This document shows, piece by piece, positions 15,884-23,652 of a stretch of 37,866 nucleotides of DNA. The first letter of the stretch is position 1, and each line of letters opens with the position of its first letter. The stretch lies in assembly GCA_943331295.2 (NCBI GenBank), contig CALQLA020000046.1:1-37866 (forward strand). Direction: 5' to 3'. Made by a program: the position numbers and the translations under genes. Below the pieces are notes generated by a model, which saw only the letters and a list, made by a program, of their open reading frames with translations, did not search any database and was not told the DNA's origin. The stretch is from Bordetella parapertussis (GTDB lineage: Bacteria; Pseudomonadota; Gammaproteobacteria; Burkholderiales; Casimicrobiaceae).

Positions 15884-17250
15884 CCGCCGCGATTCCACTG
15901 CGGACGGGGCCGCTGCACGCGGCTGGCTACGAGATCCAGTGTTCGGGCCTGCGCTGGCTCTGCGCGGACGGTCACGAGTGCCGGCCCGGCGAAATCGTCG
16001 CGTTCTGCAACATCGGCGTGGTGCCGCAGGGCCGCGGGCCCCGCAGCACGGACCCGTTCCGGCACGAGACATACGACTTCCAGGTCGCGTTCGCGCCGCG
16101 GGTCCGCGGCCGCCTGCGACGGGGGCCGGCGAGTTCGCGCGGCGGCTTCCTCGACCAGATGTCGCAATTCCAGCGCTGGTCGCCGGACTTCGCGATCGGC
16201 CACCTGGAAGCGCCGGTCGGGGCCGATGCGGCGTCCACCGAGTTGCGGCTGCTGCTGGGCTGCGGGCGCCGCGTGACCAACCTCGCCGAAGTGCGCGTCG
16301 GCTTCCTCACCGGCTGGCACGAGCGCGTCCGCGCCTGGTGGTCCGACGGCGACGGCACCCCCGGCACGCTGCTTTCGCTCGGCATCTGCGAGCTGGGCGG
16401 CGTCATCCGGGGCGAGCGGTTCGCGTTCCTCGACCTGTTCGAGGCAACGCGCGGGCCCGCGCAGGTCGCGCTGGTGCCCGACGAAGCGCTGGTGCCGTGC
16501 GCGAGGATCGTGCTGGAGCAGTGGCACCGGACGCCGGAACAGGCGCAGGAGATCGCCGTCGACATGACGCGAGCGCTGGCCAATGGCGCGGATGCCGCGA
16601 GCCCTGCCGACTGGCTGTTCGCGGGCGCGCTCCTCTCCGCGCTCGGCCGGTCCCCGCTTGCCGAGCGCAACGACCTTCTCCTGCGCGGCGGGCTGACGCG
16701 CGACGCCGGCCCCGACGCGGTCGTGCTGTCGCTGCATGCCGAGACCGGCGCGATGCTGCGCCACCGGCGCCTCGGGTACATGCTGAAGTGCCATCGCTTC
16801 CGGATCGACGAGGTGGGGCCGGCGGTGCGGGCCTGGCTGCACGCGAACTTCGAGCCCGTCGTGCGCACCCCGGACGAGATCCGGGAGGACTACGTCGCGC
16901 TGATCGACGCGGCGCGCGTCCGGTCGGGCATGAAATTCCTGATCGTCAACTGCATGTCGACCGCGGGCCGCGAGGACGTCTGCAGCTACGCCGCGTTCGA
17001 CCTGCCGCTCCGTGCGACGCTCGCCACGATCCGCAGCAAGGAACTGAACCTGATGCTGCACGACCTTGCGCGCGAGCGCGGCGCGCTGATCGTCGATGCC
17101 GACGCCATTGCCGCTGACATCGGCGCCGGCGCGCACCTGCCGGATGGCCTGCACGCGAGCGGCCTGATGCAGGCCGAGACGCGAGCCGAGATCCTGCGCC
17201 TGCTGCGGGCGTCCGGCGTTCCGGGATTCGCGCCGGCCGGCGTCAGATGA
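15880..17250 (+). CDS. Large SGNH-hydrolase-like protein
   Basis: 456 residues, no signal peptide. The C-terminal part (about 330-445) looks SGNH-like: a segment resembling LIDAARVRSGMKFLIVN, a later LxxLARERGALIVDADAIAADIGAG, then DGLH (D422, H425), the usual position of the catalytic Asp-His pair. The same series of motifs occurs in two proteins of the opposite operon. The N-terminal 330 residues are unassigned; ADGHECRPGEIVAFCNIG near residues 30-48 is faintly barrel-sandwich-like. The GTG at 15880 overlaps the upstream stop as GTGA and was chosen over a GTG 18 bp earlier. Its tail overlaps the convergent lipoyl gene by 8 bp. Function unknown; esterase or acyltransferase chemistry is suggested. 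Confidence 0.6.
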   Translation: MTAAIPLRTGPLHAAGYEIQCSGLRWLCADGHECRPGEIVAFCNIGVVPQGRGPRSTDPFRHETYDFQVAFAPRVRGRLRRGPASSRGGFLDQMSQFQRWSPDFAIGHLEAPVGADAASTELRLLLGCGRRVTNLAEVRVGFLTGWHERVRAWWSDGDGTPGTLLSLGICELGGVIRGERFAFLDLFEATRGPAQVALVPDEALVPCARIVLEQWHRTPEQAQEIAVDMTRALANGADAASPADWLFAGALLSALGRSPLAERNDLLLRGGLTRDAGPDAVVLSLHAETGAMLRHRRLGYMLKCHRFRIDEVGPAVRAWLHANFEPVVRTPDEIREDYVALIDAARVRSGMKFLIVNCMSTAGREDVCSYAAFDLPLRATLATIRSKELNLMLHDLARERGALIVDADAIAADIGAGAHLPDGLHASGLMQAETRAEILRLLRASGVPGFAPAGVR

Positions 17251-17548
17251 CCTGGAAGTCGACCGGCCAGGGGGCAAGCGCACCGGATTCCTCGGGCAAG
17301 GGTTCGTCGGGGCCGTCGCTCAGCACGGCGAGCGGCTTCGCCACCTGCTGCCAGCTCCCGGCCTCGCACAGTATCGTCCGCAGCACGCCCGGTTGCCCCG
17401 CGCGGACCTCGACCACCGCCTTGTAGGTCTCCAGTTCCACCATCAGGTCTCCGGCGGCGAAGGTGCGACCGGGTTCCCCGTGCCATTCGAGCACGCGCAT
17501 CTCCTCGACATCCTCCACCGGTCCCGGCACTGCCAGCTGATAGATCAC
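17243..17548 (-). CDS. Free-standing lipoyl (biotinyl/lipoyl attachment) domain protein
   Basis: 101 residues, essentially one lipoyl domain. MIYQLAVPGPVEDVEEMRVLEWHGEPG and LMVELETYKAVVEVRAGQPGVL give the beta-barrel and the modification hairpin, with K43 in ETYKAVVEV as lipoylation site. A roughly 20-residue tail follows. Normally this domain is fused to an E2 acyltransferase; here there is no subunit-binding domain and no E2 core. GTG start at 17548, overlapping the stop of an 18-codon frame as GTGA. It is the last gene of the E1 operon. The partner E1 genes upstream strongly support lipoate rather than biotin as cofactor (inference). Confidence 0.85.
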   Translation of the reverse strand: MIYQLAVPGPVEDVEEMRVLEWHGEPGRTFAAGDLMVELETYKAVVEVRAGQPGVLRTILCEAGSWQQVAKPLAVLSDGPDEPLPEESGALAPWPVDFQVI

Positions 17549-17601
17549 GCCACACCTCGGTCTTCGTCGTTGAAATCAAAGCGGTATCGCGGCGCCGTCA
17601 T
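17545..17601 (-). CDS. 18-residue micro-ORF coupled to E1-beta and the lipoyl gene
   Basis: Encodes MTAPRYRFDFNDEDRGVA. Its ATG overlaps the E1-beta stop (ATGA, 17598-17601) and its TGA overlaps the GTG of the lipoyl gene (GTGA, 17545-17548), so it exactly bridges the 49-bp gap. It may be a translational coupler that hands ribosomes to the lipoyl gene, or a real microprotein. The mix of aromatic, basic and acidic residues is unlike the Ala/Arg-rich shadows common in this GC-rich DNA. No homology is claimed. Confidence 0.5.
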   Translation of the reverse strand: MTAPRYRFDFNDEDRGVA

Positions 17602-18587
17602 GACGCCAGCAACCGCCGCACGGCAGCGGCCACGGTTTGCGCATCGGGTACGCACGCCGCCTCGAGCACGGGGTTCGACGAGACCGGCGCCGGCAGAGCG
17701 CCGACGCGCGCGACGCGGACCGAGCCCAGCGCCTCGCGCGCGCGGAACGCGACCTCGGCGCCGACGCCGCACGTCGTCTGCCCCTCTTCGAGCGTGAGCA
17801 GCGCGCCGGTCTTCGCCACGGACGCGCAGACGAGCGGCATGTCGAGCGGCGCGAGCGTGCGCAGGTCGACGACCTCGCATGCGATGCCCTCCGCCGCGAG
17901 CGCATCCGCTGCCTCCAGCGCCACCCGCGTCATGTACGAGTGCGTCACGATCGTCGCGTCGCCGCCCTCGCGCAGCACCGCGGCGCGGCCGATCGGCACG
18001 ACCGCCTCGTCCCGCGGGACGTCGCCTGCCGTCGGGAACAGGCGCTTGTGGTCGACGAATACGACGGGCCCCTCGCTGCGCAGCGCCGACTTCAGCAGTC
18101 CGCAGGCGTCGGCAGCCGTCGACGGCGCCACGACCGTGAGGCCCGGCACGCCCATCAGCCAGGCCTCGATGCATTGCGAATGGGCCACGCCCTGGCCTTT
18201 TGCGCCTGCCGTGGTCTTGACGACCAGCGGTACCCGCAGCTGCCCGCCCGTCTTGTAGCGCGCCTTGGCCGCATAGTTGACGAGCGGGTCGAGGCCCAGC
18301 ATCAGGAAATCCATGTAGGTGATCGAGACGAGCGGCCGCAGGCCCGCCGCCGCGGCACCGGCGCCGATGCCGATCATCGCCGCTTCCGCCACCGGCGTGT
18401 CGCGCACGCGCGCCGCGCCGAACTCGGCGTGGAGGCCGACGAACTCCTTGTACGATCCGCCGAAGCTTCCCACGTCCTGCCCCAGCAGGATGATCGTTTC
18501 GTCGCGCCGCATCTCCTCCGCCAGCGCGCGGGCAATCGCCTCGCGGAAGAAGAGCCTGGCCGTGGCGGCCGGTGCGTCAGGCGACAT
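17598..18587 (-). CDS. 2-oxoacid dehydrogenase E1 component, beta subunit (transketolase-like)
   Basis: 329 residues, normal for E1-beta. N-terminal Pyr domain: FREAIARALAEEMRRDETIILLGQDVG, then RDTPVAEAAMIGIGAGAAAAGLRPL with the conserved Glu that activates thiamine diphosphate. AHSQCIEAWLMGVPGLTVVAPST is the HSQ...PG block, although the usual His before V-P-G is Gly here. The C-terminal transketolase-C domain includes ALLTLEEGQTTCGVGAEVAF. It forms an alpha2beta2 enzyme with the upstream gene and decarboxylates a 2-oxoacid, then acylates lipoyl groups. The start at 18587 overlaps the E1-alpha end by 11 bp. Acetoin-, pyruvate- or branched-chain-type specificity cannot be decided. Confidence 0.9.
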   Translation of the reverse strand: MSPDAPAATARLFFREAIARALAEEMRRDETIILLGQDVGSFGGSYKEFVGLHAEFGAARVRDTPVAEAAMIGIGAGAAAAGLRPLVSITYMDFLMLGLDPLVNYAAKARYKTGGQLRVPLVVKTTAGAKGQGVAHSQCIEAWLMGVPGLTVVAPSTAADACGLLKSALRSEGPVVFVDHKRLFPTAGDVPRDEAVVPIGRAAVLREGGDATIVTHSYMTRVALEAADALAAEGIACEVVDLRTLAPLDMPLVCASVAKTGALLTLEEGQTTCGVGAEVAFRAREALGSVRVARVGALPAPVSSNPVLEAACVPDAQTVAAAVRRLLAS

Positions 18588-19506
18588 CTTCGAGCGCCGC
18601 GGAGGCGTCCGGCCACGACGACGCATCGGCGAAGCGAAGCGCTGCCGCGACCTCCGCGTCGACGGCGCGCTGGAGCGCGTCCCACGCGCCGGCGTCCAGC
18701 ACGCCGGTAGCCGAGAGCCGCGCCGCGAGCGCGCGGATCGGGCAGCGCTCGCGCAGCGCCGCGACCTCGGCGGCGGGACGCGTGTCGCGGGTCGACGTCG
18801 AGTGGCTCGCGAACCGGGCCGAGAGGCATTCTACGAACGCCGGCCCCTCGCCCGAGCGCGCGCGGCCGGCGGCGTCGCGCATGGCGTCGCGAACGGCGGT
18901 CACGTCCATGCCGTCGACGGTGACCGCCGGGATGCCGAAGGGCTGCGCGAGGTCGGCCAGCCGGCGCGGGACAAGCGCGGCGGCCGTCGGCGTCGACACC
19001 GAGTATCCGTTGTTGTCGCAGACGAACACGAGCGGCAGGTTCCATAGGCGCGCGATGTTCATCGTCTCGTGCAGCGCGCCGGCACCGCATGCGCCGTCGC
19101 CGAAGATGCATGCGACGATCGCGTTGCCGGGCTTCGCCTGCGCAGCGAGGGCCACGCCGGCGGCGATCGAGATGTTGCCGCCGACCACCGCATGCGCGCC
19201 GAAGAACCCGGCGGCGGGCGCCGCCAGGTGGCCGCGCCCGCCCTTGCCGCCGCAGGGTCCGGCGGCCTTGCCGAGCAGTTCGGCCATCACCGCGCCGGGA
19301 GCGACGCCGCGGGCGAGCGCCGGCCCGATGGCGCGACCGCTCGAGAGCAGCAGGTCCGGTCCGGCGAGCGCGGCGCAGACGCCGACGGCGACCGCCTCCT
19401 GGCCCGACGACAGCAACTGGAAGCCGTGGTCCGGCCGGCGGACGAGCGCCTCCTCGAACCGCCGGATGAGCAGCATCGAGCGCAGCAGCGCCACCGCTTC
19501 AGCCAT
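18577..19506 (-). CDS. 2-oxoacid dehydrogenase E1 component, alpha subunit (ThDP-dependent)
   Basis: 309 residues. The thiamine diphosphate/Mg motif is intact: GDG at 136-138 through CDNNGY at about 163-168. GQEAVAVGV, GGKGGRGH and ARFASHSTSTRDTR match the E1-alpha family, the last being the Ser-containing loop near the active site. The usual Y-R-x-H-G-H segment is changed to SSGRAIGPALARG, so an active-site His is missing. The ATG at 19506 overlaps the upstream SGNH-like gene by 8 bp and the gene runs into E1-beta by 11 bp. No E2 core or E3 gene is present in the window. Confidence 0.88.
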   Translation of the reverse strand: MAEAVALLRSMLLIRRFEEALVRRPDHGFQLLSSGQEAVAVGVCAALAGPDLLLSSGRAIGPALARGVAPGAVMAELLGKAAGPCGGKGGRGHLAAPAAGFFGAHAVVGGNISIAAGVALAAQAKPGNAIVACIFGDGACGAGALHETMNIARLWNLPLVFVCDNNGYSVSTPTAAALVPRRLADLAQPFGIPAVTVDGMDVTAVRDAMRDAAGRARSGEGPAFVECLSARFASHSTSTRDTRPAAEVAALRERCPIRALAARLSATGVLDAGAWDALQRAVDAEVAAALRFADASSWPDASAALEDVA

Positions 19507-20188
19507 CGATCGCTCCGACGCCGGCGCGCGCGGTCGCGCGCAGCCGGCGCGCGACATAGGCGTAGATGGTCCACAGGTTGCCCTGGTACTCCCGGGCCCG
19601 CAGCAGCACGGCGGGTGGCACGACGTCGTCGAGCCCGAGGTCGAGGATCGCGGCGACGATCGTATGCGCCGCCACCTCGGCGGCGAGCCGACCCTCGAGC
19701 CGATAGTCGGCCTGCAGGTCGCGCGCGCCGACGTGCGCGAAGACGCGGTCGATGTCGATGACGCCGATGCCGGTCTCGTGCGAGAGTTCGGCCGCCAGGA
19801 GATCGAGGCGCCGAATCCGTTCGAGCGTACCGGCGCCCGTCGCCGACTGCGGGTCGCCGACGCGGCCGACGTGGCGAAAGATCGTGCAGACGAACAACGC
19901 GGGGACCACGCCCGCCAGCAGCGACAGCTGCGCCCGCCACCGCGCATGGACCTGCTCCGGCGAGGCCTTCGGCATCGCGAGCTCGGGCAACAGCGACAGC
20001 AGCGCCAGCGTCGGCCGGCCGGTCGCCGCGACCGACCCGATCGTCGGCCGGAACCGGACGTCGACCGGCCAGTCGTGGCCGGACGCCGCGCGCAGGCATT
20101 CCCCAAGCTGCTCGCCCGCCGCGACGACGGCCGGCCGCTCGCTGTCGGCGACGACCGCCTCGACGACGATCGGCGCGGGCGCGCTCAC
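19499..20188 (-). CDS. SGNH-like protein with eroded active site
   Basis: 229 residues, no signal peptide. The segment LAAELSHETGIGVIDIDRVFAHVGARDLQADYRLEGRLAAEVAA aligns without gaps with the neighbouring SGNH-like protein (LSAQTGISVIDVDAILARAGAERLKLDALHLTPDG), but the DALH carrying the Asp-His pair is replaced by DYRL. No clear Ser block is seen at the N terminus. It may be a pseudoenzyme or scaffold, or use other residues. GTG start at 20188, preceded on the coding strand by GGAGGCAG, 24 bp after the upstream gene; its stop overlaps E1-alpha by 8 bp, so it is part of the operon. Confidence 0.6.
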   Translation of the reverse strand: MSAPAPIVVEAVVADSERPAVVAAGEQLGECLRAASGHDWPVDVRFRPTIGSVAATGRPTLALLSLLPELAMPKASPEQVHARWRAQLSLLAGVVPALFVCTIFRHVGRVGDPQSATGAGTLERIRRLDLLAAELSHETGIGVIDIDRVFAHVGARDLQADYRLEGRLAAEVAAHTIVAAILDLGLDDVVPPAVLLRAREYQGNLWTIYAYVARRLRATARAGVGAIDG

Positions 20189-20212
20189 CGGACTGCCTCC
20201 GCGCTCATCGCT

Positions 20213-21010
20213 TCATTGCGCCGTCGCCGGCGACAGGCAGCCCAGGTCGGCCAGTACCCGCACCACTTCGCCGGCGACGAGACGGCAGCCGTCGGGGGTG
20301 AGGTGCAGTGCGTCGAGCTTCAGGCGCTCCGCGCCGGCACGCGCCAGGATCGCGTCGACGTCGATCACGGAAATGCCCGTCTGCGCCGACAACTCGGCCA
20401 GCGCGAGATTGAACCGGCGAATCCGGGTCGACAGGATCTCCCCCAGACCCTCGTGGCAGTGCACGGTATCGCCCGGCACGACCGCCGACAGGTTGTAGAC
20501 GAGGATGGGCGCCGCCGAGCGCGCGCGGATGCGCGCGATGATTCGCGCGAAATTGTCCATCGACCCCGCCACGTCGAGCGGCGCCGCGGGAACGAACTGC
20601 GCGCGGAGCCGCTGCCGGTCGGCCTCCGGCCACGCCGACCAGTTGTGGGGATAGAAGAGGTAGCCGTCGCTGCCGTGCCGAAGCAGCTGGGTGACGAGGT
20701 CGGGCTGGATCGACAGGACGATGGCGTCGGCATCGGTCGCGAACAGCGCGGTGCTGAACTGCGCCGCCGGCGTGTGCGGCGCGACCGGGAGCGGCCACGC
20801 TTCGAGCCCGGCCGGCGGGCAGGCGCCGGCTTCGAGCAGTGCGTCGGACCGGGTCCACACCTCGTGGCGGACGCGGACGCTCGTGCCGGGAAAGCGTGCG
20901 CGGACGACCTCGTTGATGCCGTTCCAGCGCACTTCGCCGGCGATCCGCATCGAGTGCAGCGAATCCCGGACGTCGTTGTTTCCCTTGGCGAACAGCGTCA
21001 GTCTCCGCAT
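20213..21010 (-). CDS. SGNH/GDSL-hydrolase-like protein, first gene of the E1 operon
   Basis: 265 residues, no signal peptide (starts MRRLTLFAKGNNDVRDSLHS), hence cytoplasmic. Motifs: FAKGNNDVRDSL as a variant of the GDS block, FYPHNWSAW, ARSAAPILVYNLS as the block-III-like strand, and DALHLTPDG with D233 and H236 as the catalytic Asp-His pair. These suggest an esterase or acyltransferase. The ATG at 21010 follows GAGAGAAGGGA. It leads the operon SGNH, SGNH-like, E1-alpha, E1-beta, micro-ORF, lipoyl, which has almost no intergenic DNA. The acyl donor could be the lipoyl protein (inference only). Confidence 0.7.
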   Translation of the reverse strand: MRRLTLFAKGNNDVRDSLHSMRIAGEVRWNGINEVVRARFPGTSVRVRHEVWTRSDALLEAGACPPAGLEAWPLPVAPHTPAAQFSTALFATDADAIVLSIQPDLVTQLLRHGSDGYLFYPHNWSAWPEADRQRLRAQFVPAAPLDVAGSMDNFARIIARIRARSAAPILVYNLSAVVPGDTVHCHEGLGEILSTRIRRFNLALAELSAQTGISVIDVDAILARAGAERLKLDALHLTPDGCRLVAGEVVRVLADLGCLSPATAQ

Positions 21011-21029
21011 CGTCCCTTCTCTCGGCGCC

Positions 21030-21035
21030 ATTCTA
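21030..21035 (-). promoter_or_regulatory. -10 element for the SGNH/E1/lipoyl operon
   Basis: TAGAAT on the minus strand, 19 bp upstream of the ATG at 21010 with a Shine-Dalgarno between. A second TAGAAT (21070-21075, plus) faces the other way, making a compact divergent promoter region. Confidence 0.5.
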
Positions 21036-21069
21036 GCGTGCGGGCGCAGGCCTGGCGCAGCGCGATGGT

Positions 21070-21075
21070 TAGAAT
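21070..21075 (+). promoter_or_regulatory. -10 element for the epimerase/SRPBCC gene
   Basis: TAGAAT 49 bp before the ATG at 21125; transcription would start near 21083. No clear -35. Confidence 0.5.
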
Positions 21076-21124
21076 GCACGGATCGGGCAATGCCCGTGAC
21101 ATGAACCCTTGGGCAGGAATCGGC

Positions 21125-22492
21125 ATGCGCGTCTTGATGACGGGAGCGACCGGCCTCATCGGCCGGGAATTGGGCAAGCTGCTGGCGGCGCGCGGAGACG
21201 CGCTCGTCTGTCTGGTGCGCGACCCTGGCAAGGCGCGGCTGCCTTTTCCCGCGGTTTGCATCGGCTGGGACCCTACGCGCGAGGTGCCGGCGGAGGCGCT
21301 CGCGGGCGTCGACGCGATCGTGAACCTCGCCGGCGAGCCCATCGCCGACGGGCGCTGGACGCGTGCCACGAAGGACCTCATCCGCGACTCGCGCGTGCTG
21401 GGCACGCGGCGGCTCGTGCGCGCGTTGCTCGACCACGGCGGGCAGGCCCGCGTGTTCGTGCAGGGGTCGGCGATCGGCTATTACGGCGACCGCGGCGACG
21501 AGGTGCTCACCGGCGCCAGCGCGAAGGGAACGGGCTTCCTCGCCGACCTGGTCGTGCACTGGGAGGCCGAGCTGCGGGTGCTCGCGAGCCGGCGGCCGGA
21601 CGTCAGGGTGCCGGTCGTGCGCACGGGAATCGTCCTGTCGCGGCACGGCGGCGCGCTGGCGAAGATGCTGCCGCTGTTCCGCGCGGGCGTCGCCGGCCGG
21701 CTGGGGGACGGCAGCCAGTGGATGAGCTGGATCCACATCGACGACATCGCGCGGCTGTTCCTCCACGCGCTCGATTCCGCGGCGACGGGGCCGCTCGAGG
21801 GTGCCGCGCCGGCGCCGGTGACCAATCGCACGTTCACGAAGGTGGTGTGCACGGCACTCGACGTGTTCGAGAACGCGCCGGTGCCGTCGCTTGCGATCCG
21901 CGCGCTCTACGGCGAGATGGGATCGCTGGTCCTCGGCAGCACGCGCGTCCTGCCCCGGCGCGCGGCCGCCGCCGGCTTCGACTGGAAGTTCGCGACGATC
22001 GACGATGCCTGCGCCGACCTGCTCCTCCCGCTCCGCGGCAACGGGCGCGAGAAGCGCTGCGAGCAGTGGGTGCCGCACGCGCCGGCCGACGTCTGGCCGT
22101 TCTTCTGCGACGAGAAGAACCTCGAGGCGCTCACGCCTGCGTTCCTGAACTTCAGGGTGACCGGAAAATCCACGCCCGAGATCGGCGACGGCACGCTGAT
22201 CGACTACCGGCTGACGCTGGAGCGCATCCCGCTGTCGTGGCAGAGCCGGATCGAGGCGTGGGAGCCGCCGCGCCGCTTCGTCGACACGCAGGTGAAGGGC
22301 CCGTACGCGCAGTGGCACCACACGCACGAGTTCGTCCCGCTGGGCGGAGGGACGCTGATCCGCGACGTCGTCGCCTGGCGGCCGCCGCTGGGCTGGATAG
22401 GCAGCACGGCCGCGGGCTGGAAGATCGAATCGTACGTCGACCGGATCTTCGCGTACCGCGCGAGCCGGATCGCGGAGCGCTTCGATGGATGA
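21125..22492 (+). CDS. TIGR01777-family NAD(P)-binding epimerase fused to an SRPBCC domain
   Basis: 455 residues. Residues 1 to about 300 are a SulA/YfcH-type extended SDR: MRVLMTGATGLIGRELGKLL (dinucleotide loop), VNLAGEPIADGRWT, SAIGYYGDRGDE (active-site YYGDRG of the family), MSWIHIDDIARLF and a C-terminal DUF1731-like end. Residues about 305-455 (REKRCEQWVPHAPADVWPFFCDEKNLEALTP... to RIAERF) are an SRPBCC/START-like ligand-binding domain. This N/C fusion is seen in several bacteria; the substrate is unknown. The start at 21125 has CAGGAATC upstream; an in-frame ATG 24 bp earlier is possible. It overlaps the next (broken) gene by 8 bp. Confidence 0.88.
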   Translation: MRVLMTGATGLIGRELGKLLAARGDALVCLVRDPGKARLPFPAVCIGWDPTREVPAEALAGVDAIVNLAGEPIADGRWTRATKDLIRDSRVLGTRRLVRALLDHGGQARVFVQGSAIGYYGDRGDEVLTGASAKGTGFLADLVVHWEAELRVLASRRPDVRVPVVRTGIVLSRHGGALAKMLPLFRAGVAGRLGDGSQWMSWIHIDDIARLFLHALDSAATGPLEGAAPAPVTNRTFTKVVCTALDVFENAPVPSLAIRALYGEMGSLVLGSTRVLPRRAAAAGFDWKFATIDDACADLLLPLRGNGREKRCEQWVPHAPADVWPFFCDEKNLEALTPAFLNFRVTGKSTPEIGDGTLIDYRLTLERIPLSWQSRIEAWEPPRRFVDTQVKGPYAQWHHTHEFVPLGGGTLIRDVVAWRPPLGWIGSTAAGWKIESYVDRIFAYRASRIAERFDG

Positions 22493-22893
22493 CGACGGGC
22501 GCGTGACGCAGGTCGACATCTACCGCCCCGGCGCGACGCCTTCCGGCGCGGTGATCCTGGCGCACGGCTTCCTGCGCTCGCGCGCGAACATGGCGGGCCA
22601 CGCACAGGCGCTGGCGGCCGAAGGCGCGCTGGCCGTCGTGCCGTACCTCCCCTACTGGTCCGACTCGCGAGCCTGCTCGCCGCCGCCGCGCCGGGCGTCG
22701 TCGGCTACGTCGGTCTCGACGCGTTCGACCGGCCGGGTGGCGTGGGGCTGGAAGCTGCGCGCGCGCTGCGGACGCCGGCGGTGATCCTGCGCGGGCCGTC
22801 GGCGTTCTGCAACGCCTTCAACATCGCCGGGCCGTGGACGACCGCGCTGCCGGTGCTGATCGAGGACCGGCTGATCGAGGGGCCGCGCAACGG
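22485..22893 (+). pseudogene. Alpha/beta hydrolase pseudogene 1 (internal deletion with frame change)
   Basis: The first 60 codons read as an alpha/beta hydrolase N terminus (AVILAHGFLRSRANMAGHAQALAAEGALAVVPYLPYW). Near 22665 the homologous sequence continues in another frame: ASLLAAAAPGVVGYVGLDAFDRPG through AFCNAFNIAGPWTTALPVLIEDRLIEG. The stretch that should join them, including the nucleophile elbow GxSxGG, is absent, roughly 50 codons by comparison with the family layout. The C-terminal end after DRLIEG is also lost. It probably formed an operon with the epimerase gene (8-bp overlap). Confidence 0.75.
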
Positions 22894-22978
22894 ACGGCTC
22901 CGCCGTTTGGGATCACAATCGGGGGGCGGGGACGCGCTGCGTGCCCGCTACCGAATCGCAACCGAAGGTCCGCAGCCC

Positions 22979-23553
22979 ATGGCACCTCCCCTGCCCGCCG
23001 CCGTCAGCGGGGAACGCATCGCGTTCGACAGCCCTGCCGGCCCTTGAGCGTCTACGTCGCGGGCAACGGCCCGCCGCTCCTCCTCGTCCACAGCGTCAAC
23101 GCCGCGGCGTCGGCGGCCGAAGTGCGCCCGCTGCACGAGCACTACAGCAAGACGCGCACGGTGTTTTCGCCGGACCTCCCGGGCTATGGTTTTTCCGATC
23201 GCAGCGACCGCGCGTACACGCCGCGACTGATGACCGACGCGCTGCACGCCGTCGCCGGCCTGATCCGCAAGCGCTGCGGCACCGCCCGGTTCGACGCGCT
23301 CGCGCTGTCCCTGTCCTGTGAATTCCTGGCGCGCGCCGCGACCGAGGCGCCGGCGCACTATCGCAGCCTCGCGCTGGTGAGTCCCACCGGCTTTTCCGGC
23401 GGCGGCGAGCGCCGCGGGCCGGCGGGCAGCACGCGGGAGATGCCGCTCTTGCTGAAGGCGCTGCGCGGGCCGGGCTGGGGCGGCGGGCTGCCCCACTTCG
23501 AGGTCCCGGCGCGTTTCTTCGCCGCGTACGACGACTTTCTCGCGAATGCCTAG
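22979..23553 (+). pseudogene. Alpha/beta hydrolase pseudogene 2 (frameshift plus internal deletion)
   Basis: MAPPLPAAVSGERIAFDSPAG opens the gene, then a one-base loss near 23040 creates a TGA (23045-23047). The family sequence resumes in the next frame: LSVYVAGNGPPLLLVHSVNAA, FSPDLPGYGFSDRSDRAYTPR, DALALSLSCEF (nucleophile elbow) and LVSPTGFSG. After about residue 160 it jumps to GLPHFEVPARFFAAYDDFL, which belongs at the very end of such proteins, so much of the lid and C-terminal region (probably tens of codons) seems deleted. A single-base sequencing error could explain the first lesion but not the second. Confidence 0.72.
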
Positions 23554-23652
23554 CGCCGCGCGCCGCGTGCGCCGGTCGCGCGGGACCCAATAGCGCGGAT
23601 CGCCCCTCGCGGCGATCGCAACGCATGCGGCCCGCAGTCATCGCCACAGACC

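Noticed and set aside
18572..21124. A plus-strand extension of the epimerase gene by about 850 codons
   Set aside because: It runs antisense to the E1 operon; the family start (MRVLMTGATGLIG) is at 21125 with its own promoter.
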